Both the position numbers and the translations under genes were made by a program. A stretch of DNA of 64,000 nucleotides from CAVVDY01 sp963815775 (GTDB lineage: Bacteria; Acidobacteriota; Terriglobia; Terriglobales; Acidobacteriaceae): NCBI GenBank assembly GCA_963815775.1, contig CAWFIB010000010.1, forward strand, positions 1 to 64,000, read 5' to 3'. Positions 26,826 through 35,914 of this stretch are shown piece by piece. The notes beneath the pieces were generated by a model, which ran no database searches, was not told the DNA's origin, and worked only from the letters and a program-made list of their open reading frames with translations. Positions within the stretch are counted from its first letter, which is position 1. Every line of letters begins with the position of its first letter.

Positions 26826-27634
26826 AGGGGACGTCTAACTATCTCTCGGGTTGCCGCGTGCTTGTCTCGCGGGCGAAGCAGCAAGCGAGTGGACTCTCTT
26901 CCCTGCTGCGCGAGCTCGGCTGCCAGGTCATCGAGATTCCCTTCATCGAGATTCGCAAGCCGCGCTCGTTCCAGCCGCTCGATTCCGCACTCAAGAACCT
27001 CGCCGCCTACGACTGGCTCATTCTCACCAGCGTGAATGGGGTTGAGGCGATGTTCGAGCGCATGGCGCGGAAGCGGCTCGACGCATCGAAGATCGCACAT
27101 CTGAAGATCGCCGCGATTGGCCCGGCGACGAAGAGCGCCATCGAGAAGCATGGGCTCAGAGTCTCCGTCACACCGAAGGAATACGTTGCCGAGTCCGTGG
27201 TTGCTGCGTTGCAGCGCCGCGTGAAGGAGAAGCGTGTGCTGCTGGTGCGGGCCAAGGTTGCGCGCGATGTGATTCCGCGCGAGCTGCGCAAAGCGGGAGC
27301 GCAGGTCGACGTGGTCGAAGCCTACGAAACGGTTGCGCCTGAAGCTTCGGCGCGGCGCTTGCGCGCGGCGCTTGCCGGAAAGCGCAAGCCGCAGGCGATC
27401 ACGTTTACCAGTTCGTCGACGGTGAAGAACTTTGTGGAACTGCTGGGCTTGCGCGGCGCGCGCGCAGCGACGAAGAGCGGAGTTTACACTGCTTCGATTG
27501 GTCCGGTGACGTCGGCGACGCTGCGCGAGTTTGGCTTGCCAGTCGACATTGAAGCGAAGCAATACACGATGCAAGGACTGGTCGACGCGATGATTGTGGC
27601 CCGAGTCGAAAAAATAAAGCGAACCGCGGGATAA
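26822..27634 (+). CDS. hemD: Uroporphyrinogen-III synthase
   Basis: A 270-residue protein that cyclises hydroxymethylbilane. HemD sequences diverge strongly, but the bilobed pattern is clear: VLVSRAKQQASGLSSLL, DWLILTSVNGVEAMFERM, KIAAIGPATKSAIEKHG in lobe one, then VLLVRAKVARDVIPREL, VVEAYETV, ITFTSSSTVKNFVEL and YTASIGPVTSATLREFG. It starts at a GTG overlapping the hemC stop (GTGA). A longer open frame beginning inside hemC is a shadow. The operon hemX-A-C-D ends here; hemB is elsewhere. Confidence 0.92.
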   Translation: MKGTSNYLSGCRVLVSRAKQQASGLSSLLRELGCQVIEIPFIEIRKPRSFQPLDSALKNLAAYDWLILTSVNGVEAMFERMARKRLDASKIAHLKIAAIGPATKSAIEKHGLRVSVTPKEYVAESVVAALQRRVKEKRVLLVRAKVARDVIPRELRKAGAQVDVVEAYETVAPEASARRLRAALAGKRKPQAITFTSSSTVKNFVELLGLRGARAATKSGVYTASIGPVTSATLREFGLPVDIEAKQYTMQGLVDAMIVARVEKIKRTAG

Positions 27635-27664
27635 AGGTTCTTTGTTCCCACCCCTTCCACGGGT

Positions 27665-29632
27665 TCACTCATAGATTGAGCAACCACATCCAGGCGAAGG
27701 CACGTGCACCTTCAGGAAGTCGGAGACGGTCTTCATCTCATCGATCTGGGTTTCGACGCGCGAGAACTGATGGCCTTCGCCCTGATAAATCTTTAGTTGC
27801 ACTACGCCGCCTTTTTTCTTGATCGCGTCCGCCACCTGCTGGGCTTCGTTGCTGGGGTCGCGCACGTCGTTGCCGCCAGCAATCAGCAGGATCGGCGCCT
27901 TGATGCGGTCGATGAAATTAATCGGCGAGCGGTCTTCGTACAAGACCTTGTTCTGCACCGGGTCGCCCATGATGGAAATATCATAAGCGCGAATCGCCGG
28001 GTCTTCAGTGGAAAGCTCGGTGAACCAGTTCACGTAGGGCACAATCGACACACCCGCGCCCCACATGTCGGGAAACTTGGTCACCGCCATCATGGTCAGA
28101 TAGCCGCCGTAGCTGCCGCCCATCGAGATCAGCTTCTTCTTGTCGACGAATCCGCTCTTGGCGATCCACTCCGCCGCGTCGACGATGTCTGTCAGGTCGC
28201 CTCCACCTTCATCACGGTAGTTGGCCTTCATGAAGTCTTTGCCATAGCCGGTGGAACCGCGAAAATTCGGCGCGATCACGAGGTATCCCTGGTTCACCAG
28301 GTACTGCACGCTGCGATTGAAGGAGTTGACATACTGCCCCGTCGGGCCGCCGTGGATATATACGATGGCGGGATACTTTTCGTCGCGCAGAATGTTGTTC
28401 GGGATGTAGACAAACGCTGAGATCGTCCACTTGCGGTCGCGGCTGGGATAGTGCACCAGATAGGGCTCGACCATGTCGGAGGTGCGCAGCCCTCCGACCA
28501 GCGCATGGGTGAGCTGCGCGGTGGCTTTGGTTTGGAGATCGTAGGCCCAGAGATCGTTCGGCGCAGTCGGACCGTTGTGGTAGTAGAGCAGTTTTGTTCC
28601 GTCCGCCGAAAACGCGTTGGGATTGCCCGCCGGCGAATTGACACCCGCCGCCAGGGGCAACATCTGGGTAGTGCGCGTAGCAGCAACGTTGTAGAGATAG
28701 ACGTTGGTGTTGCCATCAACGTTGGCGGTCCAGGTTACGCTCTTGCCATCGGGCGAAAACGATCCGGCGCCGACCTCCCACTTGTCATTGGTCAGCCAGG
28801 TAATTTTCTGAGTTGCGATATTCAGCAACCCAACATTCTCGTATCCGTTCTGCGCATTCGAGGTGATGAGGACGGTCTTGGCATCTGGCGAAATGTCGGA
28901 TGCGAAATAGGTCTGCTCTCCCTGATGGGGAGTGAGATTGGTCGCCTTCATCGATGCCAACTCGACCAGGAAGATGTTGCTGTTGCGGTCGCCGGCCTCC
29001 GCCTGGGTGTAGACCAGCGACCGATCATCATGCGAGAAGATTGGGCCAAAATTGCTCTTGTCCGCGGGCGTGTCCTGCGTGATGTGCCGCACGTGACGGG
29101 TTGAGAACTCCATCACGTCGATCTCGTAGCTGGAGCCGCCCTTCGGCTTCCTGACATAGGCCAGGTACTTGCTGTCGGGGGACCAGACGGGTGAATCCTC
29201 GGAGATTTCCTTCGTGGTCGTGAGGTTCTGCACGTCGCCGGTTTTGGGGGACACGGCAAACACATCCCACTGCTCGTTGCCGTCGTAGTCGGAGGCGTAA
29301 GCGATCCACTTGCCGTCAGGCGACCACGCCGGATCTTTCTGCCGCTGATCGCTGATGGTCAACTGCGTCGGCCACCCACCGTCGGATGGAACCAACCAGA
29401 TATTGTTCCGCCCGCCGATGTTGGTGACAAACGCGACTTGCTTGCCGTCCGGAGACCAAGTGCTGCCGCCGATCGAGCGCGTGGCATACAACCTCTCGAT
29501 GGAGAAGTTTTGCATGTCGACAACGGTCTTGCTCTTGAGCTTGCCCGGGGCCGTGATGACGGTGGGCGGAGCGAGTGTGGACTGGGCGAAGGTTGAAGCG
29601 GACAGAAGCAGACAGGCGGTTATCAGTTTCAC
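27665..29632 (-). CDS. S9 family prolyl oligopeptidase, exported
   Basis: A 655-residue serine peptidase of the S9 (DPP-IV/acylaminoacyl peptidase-like) family. A signal peptide (LITACLLLSASTFAQ) is followed by an N-terminal beta-propeller with repeated WSPDGK blades and a C-terminal alpha/beta hydrolase domain holding the Ser nucleophile in SMGGSYGGYLTMM, an Asp in IAGGNDVRDP and the His in YQGEGHQFSR. The GTG at 29632 is the start: the open frame continues upstream for 174 more codons, but that part translates a low-complexity repeat and a REP-like hairpin, not protein. It is convergent with hemD, 30 bases apart. Confidence 0.92.
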   Translation of the reverse strand: MKLITACLLLSASTFAQSTLAPPTVITAPGKLKSKTVVDMQNFSIERLYATRSIGGSTWSPDGKQVAFVTNIGGRNNIWLVPSDGGWPTQLTISDQRQKDPAWSPDGKWIAYASDYDGNEQWDVFAVSPKTGDVQNLTTTKEISEDSPVWSPDSKYLAYVRKPKGGSSYEIDVMEFSTRHVRHITQDTPADKSNFGPIFSHDDRSLVYTQAEAGDRNSNIFLVELASMKATNLTPHQGEQTYFASDISPDAKTVLITSNAQNGYENVGLLNIATQKITWLTNDKWEVGAGSFSPDGKSVTWTANVDGNTNVYLYNVAATRTTQMLPLAAGVNSPAGNPNAFSADGTKLLYYHNGPTAPNDLWAYDLQTKATAQLTHALVGGLRTSDMVEPYLVHYPSRDRKWTISAFVYIPNNILRDEKYPAIVYIHGGPTGQYVNSFNRSVQYLVNQGYLVIAPNFRGSTGYGKDFMKANYRDEGGGDLTDIVDAAEWIAKSGFVDKKKLISMGGSYGGYLTMMAVTKFPDMWGAGVSIVPYVNWFTELSTEDPAIRAYDISIMGDPVQNKVLYEDRSPINFIDRIKAPILLIAGGNDVRDPSNEAQQVADAIKKKGGVVQLKIYQGEGHQFSRVETQIDEMKTVSDFLKVHVPSPGCGCSIYE

Positions 29633-29722
29633 GTTTCGAGTTTCAAGTTTCGAGATCAGCTGCGAGCTGCGAGCTGCGAGCTTTGAGAGCAGGTTCGAGC
29701 TTCGAGTTTCAAGTTTCGGGTG
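29633..29722. repeat. Minisatellite upstream of the S9 peptidase
   Basis: A short low-complexity stretch built from two alternating words: copies of CGAGTTTCAAGTTTCGAG and of GCTGCGA (three in a row near 29665). It borders the hairpin repeat at 29779. Such word-like tandem arrays occur between genes in this genome (see 55812 and 59866) and create long spurious reading frames. Confidence 0.7.
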
Positions 29723-29778
29723 GAGCGAGCGGAATTGCAGTTCGTCGAAGATGCTGGTCGGGAGGAACCGGTTTGTAT

Positions 29779-29850
29779 CAGGGCACGGCTTCAGGCCGTG
29801 CCGAACCTGGCCGGAAAGAAGAGAGGGCTTTAGCTCTGGGTGAACAGAAT
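29779..29850 (-). repeat. Two-hairpin intergenic repeat, copy 1
   Basis: On the minus strand this copy reads CAGAGCTAAAGCCCTC, a spacer, then a perfect 8-bp hairpin GGCACGGC / GCCGTGCC (29782-29802). The same order, a GCTAAAGC box followed by a CGGCTGAAGCCG-type hairpin, is seen at 32119 and 59993. Confidence 0.65.
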
Positions 29851-30555
29851 CACACGGCCGAGTCCCGTAAGGATGACAGATATTTACAAACTGATAACCC
29901 TGAGGCGTGATTTCGGTCTGCACCCCTTTTGGTGCAGCTTGAGGGGTACCCCCCTCCCCCCTCCCCTGTCTAAAGTATTGAGAACATTTGGCTAGCAAAA
30001 AAAATGGTCCGCAAAATCTTGAAGCCATGGGAGTTACAGGCAAAATATTCCGGAATAAGGACTTAAGTACCATCTTCAGTAGGTGGAAGAGTTGGATTAG
30101 TTGTGAAGTGGTTAACAGCAGCCAACAGAAGTTACGACTACCGGATCGCGTCACGCAGCCCCATCAAGGAGGAAATTCGGAGAGGCACAACTCCCCCTGA
30201 TCCTCATCGCCGCCAATTGTACCCGACTGGGCGTTGACTACCAAGCCAGTTTGTCACGGAGAAGTGTGATGTTGTTCCAATGCGATGACATTTTCCATGG
30301 TTCCTCCCCGCGACACTCTGGGCTCTCATCACACACGCTACTGGTCTTTTCGGTGTGATCCTGTTCCCCGCGGTTGGGTCCAGCGAAGGGCCGGGAAGCC
30401 TGCGACCAGCAGGCCGGTCCTGGGGTTCCAGGTTACGATGACCCATAGCAGTTGATGGCACGTTCGATAGCAGGTCCTTCGCTTCACTCAAGATGACTGG
30501 CGGTGAACGATCCGCGTTTGATTCGCGCAATCCGCGGCCTGTTTGTCGTGCTCGG
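29851..30555. other. Intergenic region without a credible gene
   Basis: About 700 bases with no gene I can support. It contains a C/T-rich tract (CCCCCCTCCCCCCTCCCCT near 29950), AT-rich sequence from 29990 to 30120, and at 30472-30497 a solo repeat that reads GTCATCTTGAGTGAAGCG on the minus strand, related to the repeat bracketing the GIY-YIG gene at 49.6 kb. A 210-codon open frame at 30204-30836 on the minus strand is rejected as a shadow: its translation contains the repeat-derived word VILSEAKDL. Confidence 0.6.
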
Positions 30556-31323
30556 TCAGCGAGCTTGCTTCTTGACCCCCGGCTTGCGCGACTTTTTCTC
30601 TGCCGCTTTCGGCTTCGACTTCCGCTCGGCGTTCTTTTTCTCCGCCACGACGAGCGGCAGGGCTTGCATCTCGGCGGCGCGCCATAGATACCAGCAGGCG
30701 ACGCTGCGATGGGGACGCCAGCGCTCGCCATGGACGAGCAGTTCCTTTGGCTTGGGGAGCTCTTCGAGCTTGTGGATTTTGGCAAAGCCCTTGCGCACTC
30801 CGTAGTCGTCGACGGCCAGCACGTCGGGGCGGCCAAGGCGGAAGATGAGCAGCATCTCGACCGTCCAGCGGCCGATGCCGCGCACCTGGGTCAGGTGTTC
30901 GATGAGTTCGTCATCGCTCATCTTGTGAGCTTGCCGGGTGGTGGGAACGATGCCTTGTATGGTCTTGGCGGCGAGGTCCTTGATCGCCAGCATCTTTGCC
31001 TGCGACAGGCCTGCCGAGCGCAGCAGTTCGGGAGTGGTATCGGCGATCTGCTGCGGTGTTGGAAAGCTCGCCACCAGTCCGCGACGGGTGCGCATCGTAC
31101 CGCCATTCTGCGGAAACAAGGCTTTGACTCTGCCCAGGATGGTGGCCGCAACCTTGCCGTTGAGCTGCTGGTAAACGATGGCCTCCAGCAGCGCCTCGAA
31201 GATGCTCTGGGCGTGCTCCATTTGCAGGCGGCAGTCGCCAGTTTTGGCGATGATGCGCGCCAGCTTGCGGTCGACCCGCGAGAGGTGTGCGATGGCCGCG
31301 GTGTGATCGAGTTTCTTACGCAT
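30556..31323 (-). CDS. DNA-3-methyladenine glycosylase, AlkA/HhH-GPD family
   Basis: A 255-residue base-excision repair glycosylase. The helix-hairpin-helix region LIEHLTQVRGIGRWTVEMLLIF and the downstream catalytic Asp in VLAVDDYGVRKG are the HhH-GPD signature; FEALLEAIVYQQLNGKVAATI and LSQAKMLAIKDLA are typical of AlkA-type enzymes. The C-terminal 40 residues are Lys-rich (KKNAERKSKPKAAEKKSRKPG) and probably help DNA binding. No [4Fe-4S] Cys cluster is present, which separates it from EndoIII. Confidence 0.92.
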   Translation of the reverse strand: MRKKLDHTAAIAHLSRVDRKLARIIAKTGDCRLQMEHAQSIFEALLEAIVYQQLNGKVAATILGRVKALFPQNGGTMRTRRGLVASFPTPQQIADTTPELLRSAGLSQAKMLAIKDLAAKTIQGIVPTTRQAHKMSDDELIEHLTQVRGIGRWTVEMLLIFRLGRPDVLAVDDYGVRKGFAKIHKLEELPKPKELLVHGERWRPHRSVACWYLWRAAEMQALPLVVAEKKNAERKSKPKAAEKKSRKPGVKKQAR

Positions 31324-31353
31324 GGAGGTTCATCCTAGCAAACTGGATGCCGT

Positions 31354-31475
31354 GGGTGCCCCCCCACACTCGCGATGTTCGAATGTGTGGGAAGAACAAG
31401 GTTTTGACTATGCGATAACAGGGGTGGACTTCGTATTTCCGACTCATTGCAAAACCAGGAATGAGTGGGGCACCC
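31354..31475. repeat. Inverted-repeat-bounded element of about 120 bp
   Basis: The ends are imperfect inverted copies: GGGTGCCCCCCCACACTC at the left and GAATGAGTGGGGCACCC at the right. The inside has a further hairpin (CCCACACTCG / CGAATGTGTGGG around 31365-31392) but no ORF. It looks like a small non-coding mobile repeat sitting before the flavin reductase gene. Confidence 0.55.
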
Positions 31476-31553
31476 GCTCAGGTATATTGAGCTTGCACGC
31501 TGCCCAGGTTAGCGTCGAAAGGCGCGCCGCGAACCTGGGTCACCCAGAGATAT

Positions 31554-32057
31554 ATGCCTGAAGTTTCGCCAGAAGAGTTTCGCGCCGCGCTGGGACGATT
31601 CGCCAGCGGGGTGACTATCATCACCGTACCGACCGGCAACGGCGGGGTGCACGGCATGACGGCGAGCGCGTTCTGCTCGGTGTCGCTGCGGCCGCCGCTG
31701 GTGCTGGTGTGCGTCGATCACCTGGCTGAGACCTACCTTCATCTAAGGGAGAGGTGCTGCTTTGGCGTCAGCATATTAAGAGAAGATCAGGAGGCGCTGT
31801 CAGAGTTCTTCGCTGACCCGGAGCGCAACCCTGACGCAGGCTATCGGCTGGGCATCAGTTATCGCAACATGCGCAGCGGCATGCCGGTGCTGGCCGATGC
31901 GCTGGCGCAACTCGATTGCACGGTGGTGGAGTCGCATCCCGCAGGCGACCACAGCATTTTTGTAGGACAGGTAGAAGAGGTGTCGGTGCAAGAGGGCACT
32001 CCCCTGCTGTACTTTCGCGGCAGATACAGCATGTCGCTGGATGACGAAAAATCTTAA
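31554..32057 (+). CDS. Flavin reductase family protein
   Basis: A 167-residue protein of the FMN-binding split-barrel flavin reductase family (HpaC/ActVB-like). Markers are FRAALGRFASGVTIITV, GMTASAFCSVSLRPPLVLVCVD, FGVSILREDQEALSEFF and the C-terminal PLLYFRGRY. It would supply reduced FMN to a partner monooxygenase or act as a stand-alone reductase. It lies upstream of the F420 cluster in the same direction, but the 257-base gap holding an inverted repeat argues for separate transcription. Confidence 0.9.
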   Translation: MPEVSPEEFRAALGRFASGVTIITVPTGNGGVHGMTASAFCSVSLRPPLVLVCVDHLAETYLHLRERCCFGVSILREDQEALSEFFADPERNPDAGYRLGISYRNMRSGMPVLADALAQLDCTVVESHPAGDHSIFVGQVEEVSVQEGTPLLYFRGRYSMSLDDEKS

Positions 32058-32089
32058 CCACGGATTAACACGGATCAGCACGGGACAGA

Positions 32090-32217
32090 AGCTATCTCAG
32101 TCAGTGGCAGACCTGACTCCCTCAGGGGTTAAAGCCCGCATTTTTTAAAATCTGTACGGCACGGCTGAAGCCGTACCCCTGCTAAACAGATTATGAGATA
32201 GCTTGATAGCTTCTGGT
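32090..32217. repeat. Two-hairpin intergenic repeat, copy 2, inside a longer inverted repeat
   Basis: The core (32121-32190) has CTCAGGGGTTAAAGCCCGC, then the hairpin ACGGC-TGAA-GCCGT, then CTAAACAGATTATG, closely matching the copy at 59993. Outside it, AGAAGCTATCTCA at the left is mirrored by TGAGATAGC and GATAGCTTCT at the right, so the whole segment can fold as a long cruciform. It separates the flavin reductase from cofG. Confidence 0.65.
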
Positions 32218-32314
32218 CAGGCCTATCTGCAGAGTACTGATCCGCAAGTACCGATGCGTAAGCATCCGTGTTCATCCGTGTCAATCAGTGGTTGCGGTAT
32301 TCTTGCGTGAGACC

Positions 32315-33493
32315 ATGGCGGAGCTCTCCCAAGGCGACCTGATCTCGCGGGTCCGCGACACACGAGATGGCGAGCCGCTCGCACGCGAGCTGGCGGTTGC
32401 GCTGCTTTCGTGCACGGGCGATGCGGAACAGGAGCTGCTGGCTGCGGCGGCCGGGCTCAAAGAGCGCTATCGCCCAGGGGTGGTAACGTACTCGCGCAAG
32501 GTCTTCCTTCCGCTGACAAACTTGTGCCGCGACTACTGCGGCTATTGCACCTTCCGTCGCGATGCGGGCGAGGCGGGAGCGCACACCATGACGCCCGAGG
32601 AAGTGCTCACGGTGGTGAAGCAGGGAGAGAGACTGGGATGCACCGAAGCTCTTTTCTCGTTGGGCGATAAGCCGGAGATGCTCTTCCCCGAGATGCGCGA
32701 GAGGCTGCGCCACTTGGGATATCGCAGTACGCTGCACTATCTGGAGGCCATGTGCGACCTGGTGTTGCGGGAGACGGGCCTGCTGCCACATGCCAACCCT
32801 GGCCTATTGAGCGCGCAATGGATCGAGCGGCTACGCCAGACGAATCCCAGCCTGGGGCTGATGCTGGAGTCGACTAGTGAAGCGCTCATGCAAGAAGGCG
32901 CGGCGCACGATAACGCTCCCGACAAGTTGCCCGCGCTGCGGCTGAAGACCATCGCCGATGCCGGAAAGCTGGGCGTTCCCTTCACCACCGGGGTCCTGAT
33001 CGGTATCGGCGAAACGTTGCGTGATCGGGTTAATTCGCTGCTCGCCATCCAGCGCCTGCACCAGGAATACGGCCACATTCAGGAAGTGATCATCCAGAAT
33101 TTCCGGGCCAAGCCGCGCATTCCGATGGCCCACTGGCCCGAGCCCGACAACGGCGACATGCTGCGCACGCTGGCGGTGGCGCGGCTGATGCTGCAGGACA
33201 TGAATATTCAGGCGCCGCCGAACCTGACGGAGCACGGTTACGAGCGACTCCTACAGGGTGGGATCAACGATTGGGGTGGGGTTTCGCCGCTTACGCCGGA
33301 TTACATCAATCCAGAAGCGCCGTGGCCGCATCTGGCCGAACTGGAGTGCCGGACCAACGCTGCTGGTCAAGAGCTTCGGCAGCGGCTGCCGGTGTATCCG
33401 GAATTCATTTCCCTGGTGGAAAAGCGCGGCGGACTGCTCGGCGAGCGGCTCGCAGCGATGTCTGACAATATGGGATATACGAGGGCGGCCTAG
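32315..33493 (+). CDS. cofG: F420 FO synthase subunit CofG
   Basis: A 392-residue radical SAM enzyme that with CofH joins 5-amino-6-ribitylaminouracil and tyrosine to the deazaflavin FO. The radical SAM motif is CRDYCGYC in LPLTNLCRDYCGYCTF; downstream are LFSLGDKPE, LPHANPGLLS and TGVLIGIGET, all typical of CofG. ATG at 32315 is chosen; an in-frame GTG 9 codons upstream is less likely. It opens a six-gene F420 operon in which every junction but one overlaps or nearly touches. Confidence 0.95.
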   Translation: MAELSQGDLISRVRDTRDGEPLARELAVALLSCTGDAEQELLAAAAGLKERYRPGVVTYSRKVFLPLTNLCRDYCGYCTFRRDAGEAGAHTMTPEEVLTVVKQGERLGCTEALFSLGDKPEMLFPEMRERLRHLGYRSTLHYLEAMCDLVLRETGLLPHANPGLLSAQWIERLRQTNPSLGLMLESTSEALMQEGAAHDNAPDKLPALRLKTIADAGKLGVPFTTGVLIGIGETLRDRVNSLLAIQRLHQEYGHIQEVIIQNFRAKPRIPMAHWPEPDNGDMLRTLAVARLMLQDMNIQAPPNLTEHGYERLLQGGINDWGGVSPLTPDYINPEAPWPHLAELECRTNAAGQELRQRLPVYPEFISLVEKRGGLLGERLAAMSDNMGYTRAA

Positions 33494-34440
33494 TGAAGGC
33501 CGTCGTCTACACCGGGGGTACTGGGGGCACCAAGCTGGTGCAGGGGCTGCAGCGGCTAGTTGAGCCGGGAGATCTCACGGTGGTCGTCAACACAGGGGAC
33601 GACATTGAGTGGTGGGGGCTGCACATCTCGCCGGACATCGACTCGGTGCTGTATGGCTTGTCGGGCCTGCTGAGCAGCGACCGCGGCTGGGGCGTGAACG
33701 ACGATTCCTTCCGTTGCCTGGAGCGCATGAAGCAGCTCGGTGAACCGGCATGGTTCAGCCTCGGCGATCTGGACCTGGCGACGCATCTGACGCGCACTTC
33801 CCTGCTGCGGCGAGGCCGCACTTTGACAGAAGCGACGGCAGAGCTTGCCAGGCGAATGGGCATCGTGGCGCGCGTGCTGCCGATGTCGGACGATCGCGTC
33901 TCGACCATGTTGCACACGGACAAGGGCGTACTGAGTTTCCAGGAATACTTTGTGCGCGAGCGCCACAGCGTCGAAGTTCATGCGGTCGAATTTGTTGGAG
34001 CGGAGAATTCGCATCCCGCACCGGGCGTGCTCGATGCCATCTCCACGGCCGACGCGATTGTCCTGGCGCCGAGCAATCCCATAACCAGCATCGGTCCCAT
34101 CCTCTCTGTGCCGGGTATTCGCGAAGCGCTGCGGCAAGCGCGCGCGCCGGTCGCTGCCGTGAGTCCGGTGATCGGCGGAGCGGCTGTCTCCGGCCCTGCG
34201 GCGGCATTGATGCGCATGCAGGGCCTGCCCAGCACGATCGGGGGCATCGCCAAAGCGTACGAGGATTTTCTGAACATTCTGATTGCCGACGACCACGATC
34301 GTGGAGAATCGGCGATCCTGGGAAGCGCAAAGCTGACGGTAGTCTGCGGGAAGACGTTGATGTACTCGTTGCAAGACAAAATCGAGCTGGCGCGGCTGGT
34401 TCTGGAATCGGCGGCGCAAGGCAGGCATCCAACAGCGTGA
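33493..34440 (+). CDS. cofD: 2-phospho-L-lactate transferase CofD (FbiA)
   Basis: A 315-residue enzyme that transfers a phospholactyl-type group from the GDP-activated donor onto FO. GGTGGTKLVQGLQRL at the N-terminus, VVNTGDDIEWWGLHISPDIDSVLY and LAPSNPITSIGPILSVPGI are diagnostic. It starts at a GTG sharing one base with the cofG stop. Which donor it uses (phospholactate, PEP or 3-phosphoglycerate) depends on the CofC specificity and cannot be read here. Confidence 0.96.
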   Translation: MKAVVYTGGTGGTKLVQGLQRLVEPGDLTVVVNTGDDIEWWGLHISPDIDSVLYGLSGLLSSDRGWGVNDDSFRCLERMKQLGEPAWFSLGDLDLATHLTRTSLLRRGRTLTEATAELARRMGIVARVLPMSDDRVSTMLHTDKGVLSFQEYFVRERHSVEVHAVEFVGAENSHPAPGVLDAISTADAIVLAPSNPITSIGPILSVPGIREALRQARAPVAAVSPVIGGAAVSGPAAALMRMQGLPSTIGGIAKAYEDFLNILIADDHDRGESAILGSAKLTVVCGKTLMYSLQDKIELARLVLESAAQGRHPTA

Positions 34441-34441
34441 C

Positions 34442-35113
34442 ATGCGTGGCATTCTGCTCATCCCGGTAAAAGATCTTTCCAACGCTAAGCAGCGGTTGGG
34501 CGCCGCGCTCGACCAGCAGCACCGCTCGCAGTTGGCCGAGGCCATGCTGCGCGACGTGCTCACTGCGGCGTCGGGCGTACGCTCACGAATCGATGTTGCG
34601 CTGGTCACGGGAGATGAGCGCGCCAAAGAGATGGCAGCGGAGTTCGGTTTTCTGGTGATCGAGGACACGCACAACGAAAGCGAGACGGCGGCGATCGAGA
34701 TGGCGACCGCGTGGTGCGAGGCGCAGGGCTACGACACAACCGTGGTCATTCCCGGCGACATTCCGCTGGCGCGCAGCGAGGAGTTGCAGCAGGCGCTCGA
34801 TGCGGCCCCGGAAGAAGGCATGGTGCTGGCGCCGGCGTATGATCGTCGCGGCAGCAACTGCATTCTGCGGCGGCCGGCGTCGATCATTCCACTGCGCTTT
34901 GGTAACGACAGCTTCCTTCCTCACTGCGAAGCCATGCAGCGCACTGGCAAGGCGCTGGTGATTCTCGAATTTGCGGGCATCGGCCTGGACATCGACAATC
35001 CTCATGAGCTGGAAATGTTGATGACGCGCCAAGGCGACACCCACGCGCAGCGACTGCTGCGCACATGGCGCCGCAACTCCGAATTCACAGCGGCGCACAC
35101 GACCTCGGCATGA
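34442..35113 (+). CDS. cofC: Phospholactate/PEP guanylyltransferase CofC (FbiD)
   Basis: A 223-residue MobA-like nucleotidyltransferase that activates phospholactate, PEP or 3-phosphoglycerate with GTP for F420 synthesis. ILLIPVKDLSNAKQRLGAAL is the nucleotide-binding N-terminus; VVIPGDIPLA carries the metal-binding Asp, and APAYDRRGSNCILRRP and RFGNDSFLPH are CofC landmarks. It begins 1 base after cofD and overlaps cofE by 4 bases. Confidence 0.95.
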   Translation: MRGILLIPVKDLSNAKQRLGAALDQQHRSQLAEAMLRDVLTAASGVRSRIDVALVTGDERAKEMAAEFGFLVIEDTHNESETAAIEMATAWCEAQGYDTTVVIPGDIPLARSEELQQALDAAPEEGMVLAPAYDRRGSNCILRRPASIIPLRFGNDSFLPHCEAMQRTGKALVILEFAGIGLDIDNPHELEMLMTRQGDTHAQRLLRTWRRNSEFTAAHTTSA

Positions 35114-35886
35114 AAACCCGGAGTCTGCATTCGCAGGCGGGAGAGCTCAGCGCCATTGCGGTGCGCGGTATTGCGGATGTCAGGCCGGGGGATTCGCTCG
35201 CCGAACTCGTTCTGGCTGCGGCTACCGGCGGCGACATTGAATTCAGCGCGGGCGACATTCTGGTGCTCAAGCACAAGATCGTATCCAAGGCCGAGGGGCG
35301 AATGGTGCGGCTCGATTCGGTGAAGCCCTCGAAGACCGCCGTTGCCGCGGCCCGACGGAACAACGCCGACGCCAGAGTGGTCGAACTCGCATTGCGCGAG
35401 GCCAGGCGCGTGCTACGCAACAAGCACGTGCTCATCACCGAGACGCGGCACGGGTTCGTCTGCGCTAACAGTGGAGTCGATGTCTCGAACGTCGATGGCG
35501 GCGAGTCGGCAGTGCTGCTGCCCGAAGACCCTGACGCGTCGGCTGCGCGAATTCACCGAAAGTTAAAGAAGCTGACCGGCCTGCACATTCCAGTCATCAT
35601 CGCGGACAGTTTTGGACGCGCCTGGCGGCAGGGGCTGTGCGATGTTGCGATCGGCGTTGCGGGCATGAAGGCAGTGGTTGATTATCGCGGGCAGCGCGAC
35701 GATTACGGCTATACGCTGCACGCCACGGAGCACGCGGTGGCCGATGAGGTTGCCGCCATGGCCGGCCTGGTGTGCGGAAAAGGTACCCGCATTCCGGCTT
35801 GTATAATCCGGGGTTACAGCCGCGTTGGTTCGGCGGGCAGCGCGCGACAGTTGGTGCGTCCCGCAAAGAAAGACTTGTTTCGCTGA
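35110..35886 (+). CDS. cofE: F420-0:gamma-glutamyl ligase CofE
   Basis: A 258-residue GTP-dependent ligase that adds the glutamate tail to F420-0. GDILVLKHKIVSKAEGR, HGFVCANSGVDVSNVDGG, and IADSFGRAWRQGLCDVAIGVAG are conserved motifs. It has the short, archaeal-type length and lacks the C-terminal nitroreductase-like domain found in actinobacterial FbiB, so reduction of dehydro-F420, if needed, must be done by another protein. The ATG overlaps the cofC stop (ATGA); an upstream in-frame start lies inside cofC. Confidence 0.95.
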   Translation: MKTRSLHSQAGELSAIAVRGIADVRPGDSLAELVLAAATGGDIEFSAGDILVLKHKIVSKAEGRMVRLDSVKPSKTAVAAARRNNADARVVELALREARRVLRNKHVLITETRHGFVCANSGVDVSNVDGGESAVLLPEDPDASAARIHRKLKKLTGLHIPVIIADSFGRAWRQGLCDVAIGVAGMKAVVDYRGQRDDYGYTLHATEHAVADEVAAMAGLVCGKGTRIPACIIRGYSRVGSAGSARQLVRPAKKDLFR

Positions 35887-35914
35887 GTTTTCATACCTTC
35901 GGGAGTCCGGCCTT

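Noticed and set aside
29633..30154. 174-residue N-terminal extension of the S9 peptidase
   Set aside because: The extension translates a minisatellite and a hairpin repeat; a signal peptide beginning at the GTG at 29632 is the natural N-terminus.
30204..30836. 210-codon minus-strand open frame
   Set aside because: It contains the repeat-derived VILSEAKDL word and overlaps the AlkA-like gene in another frame.
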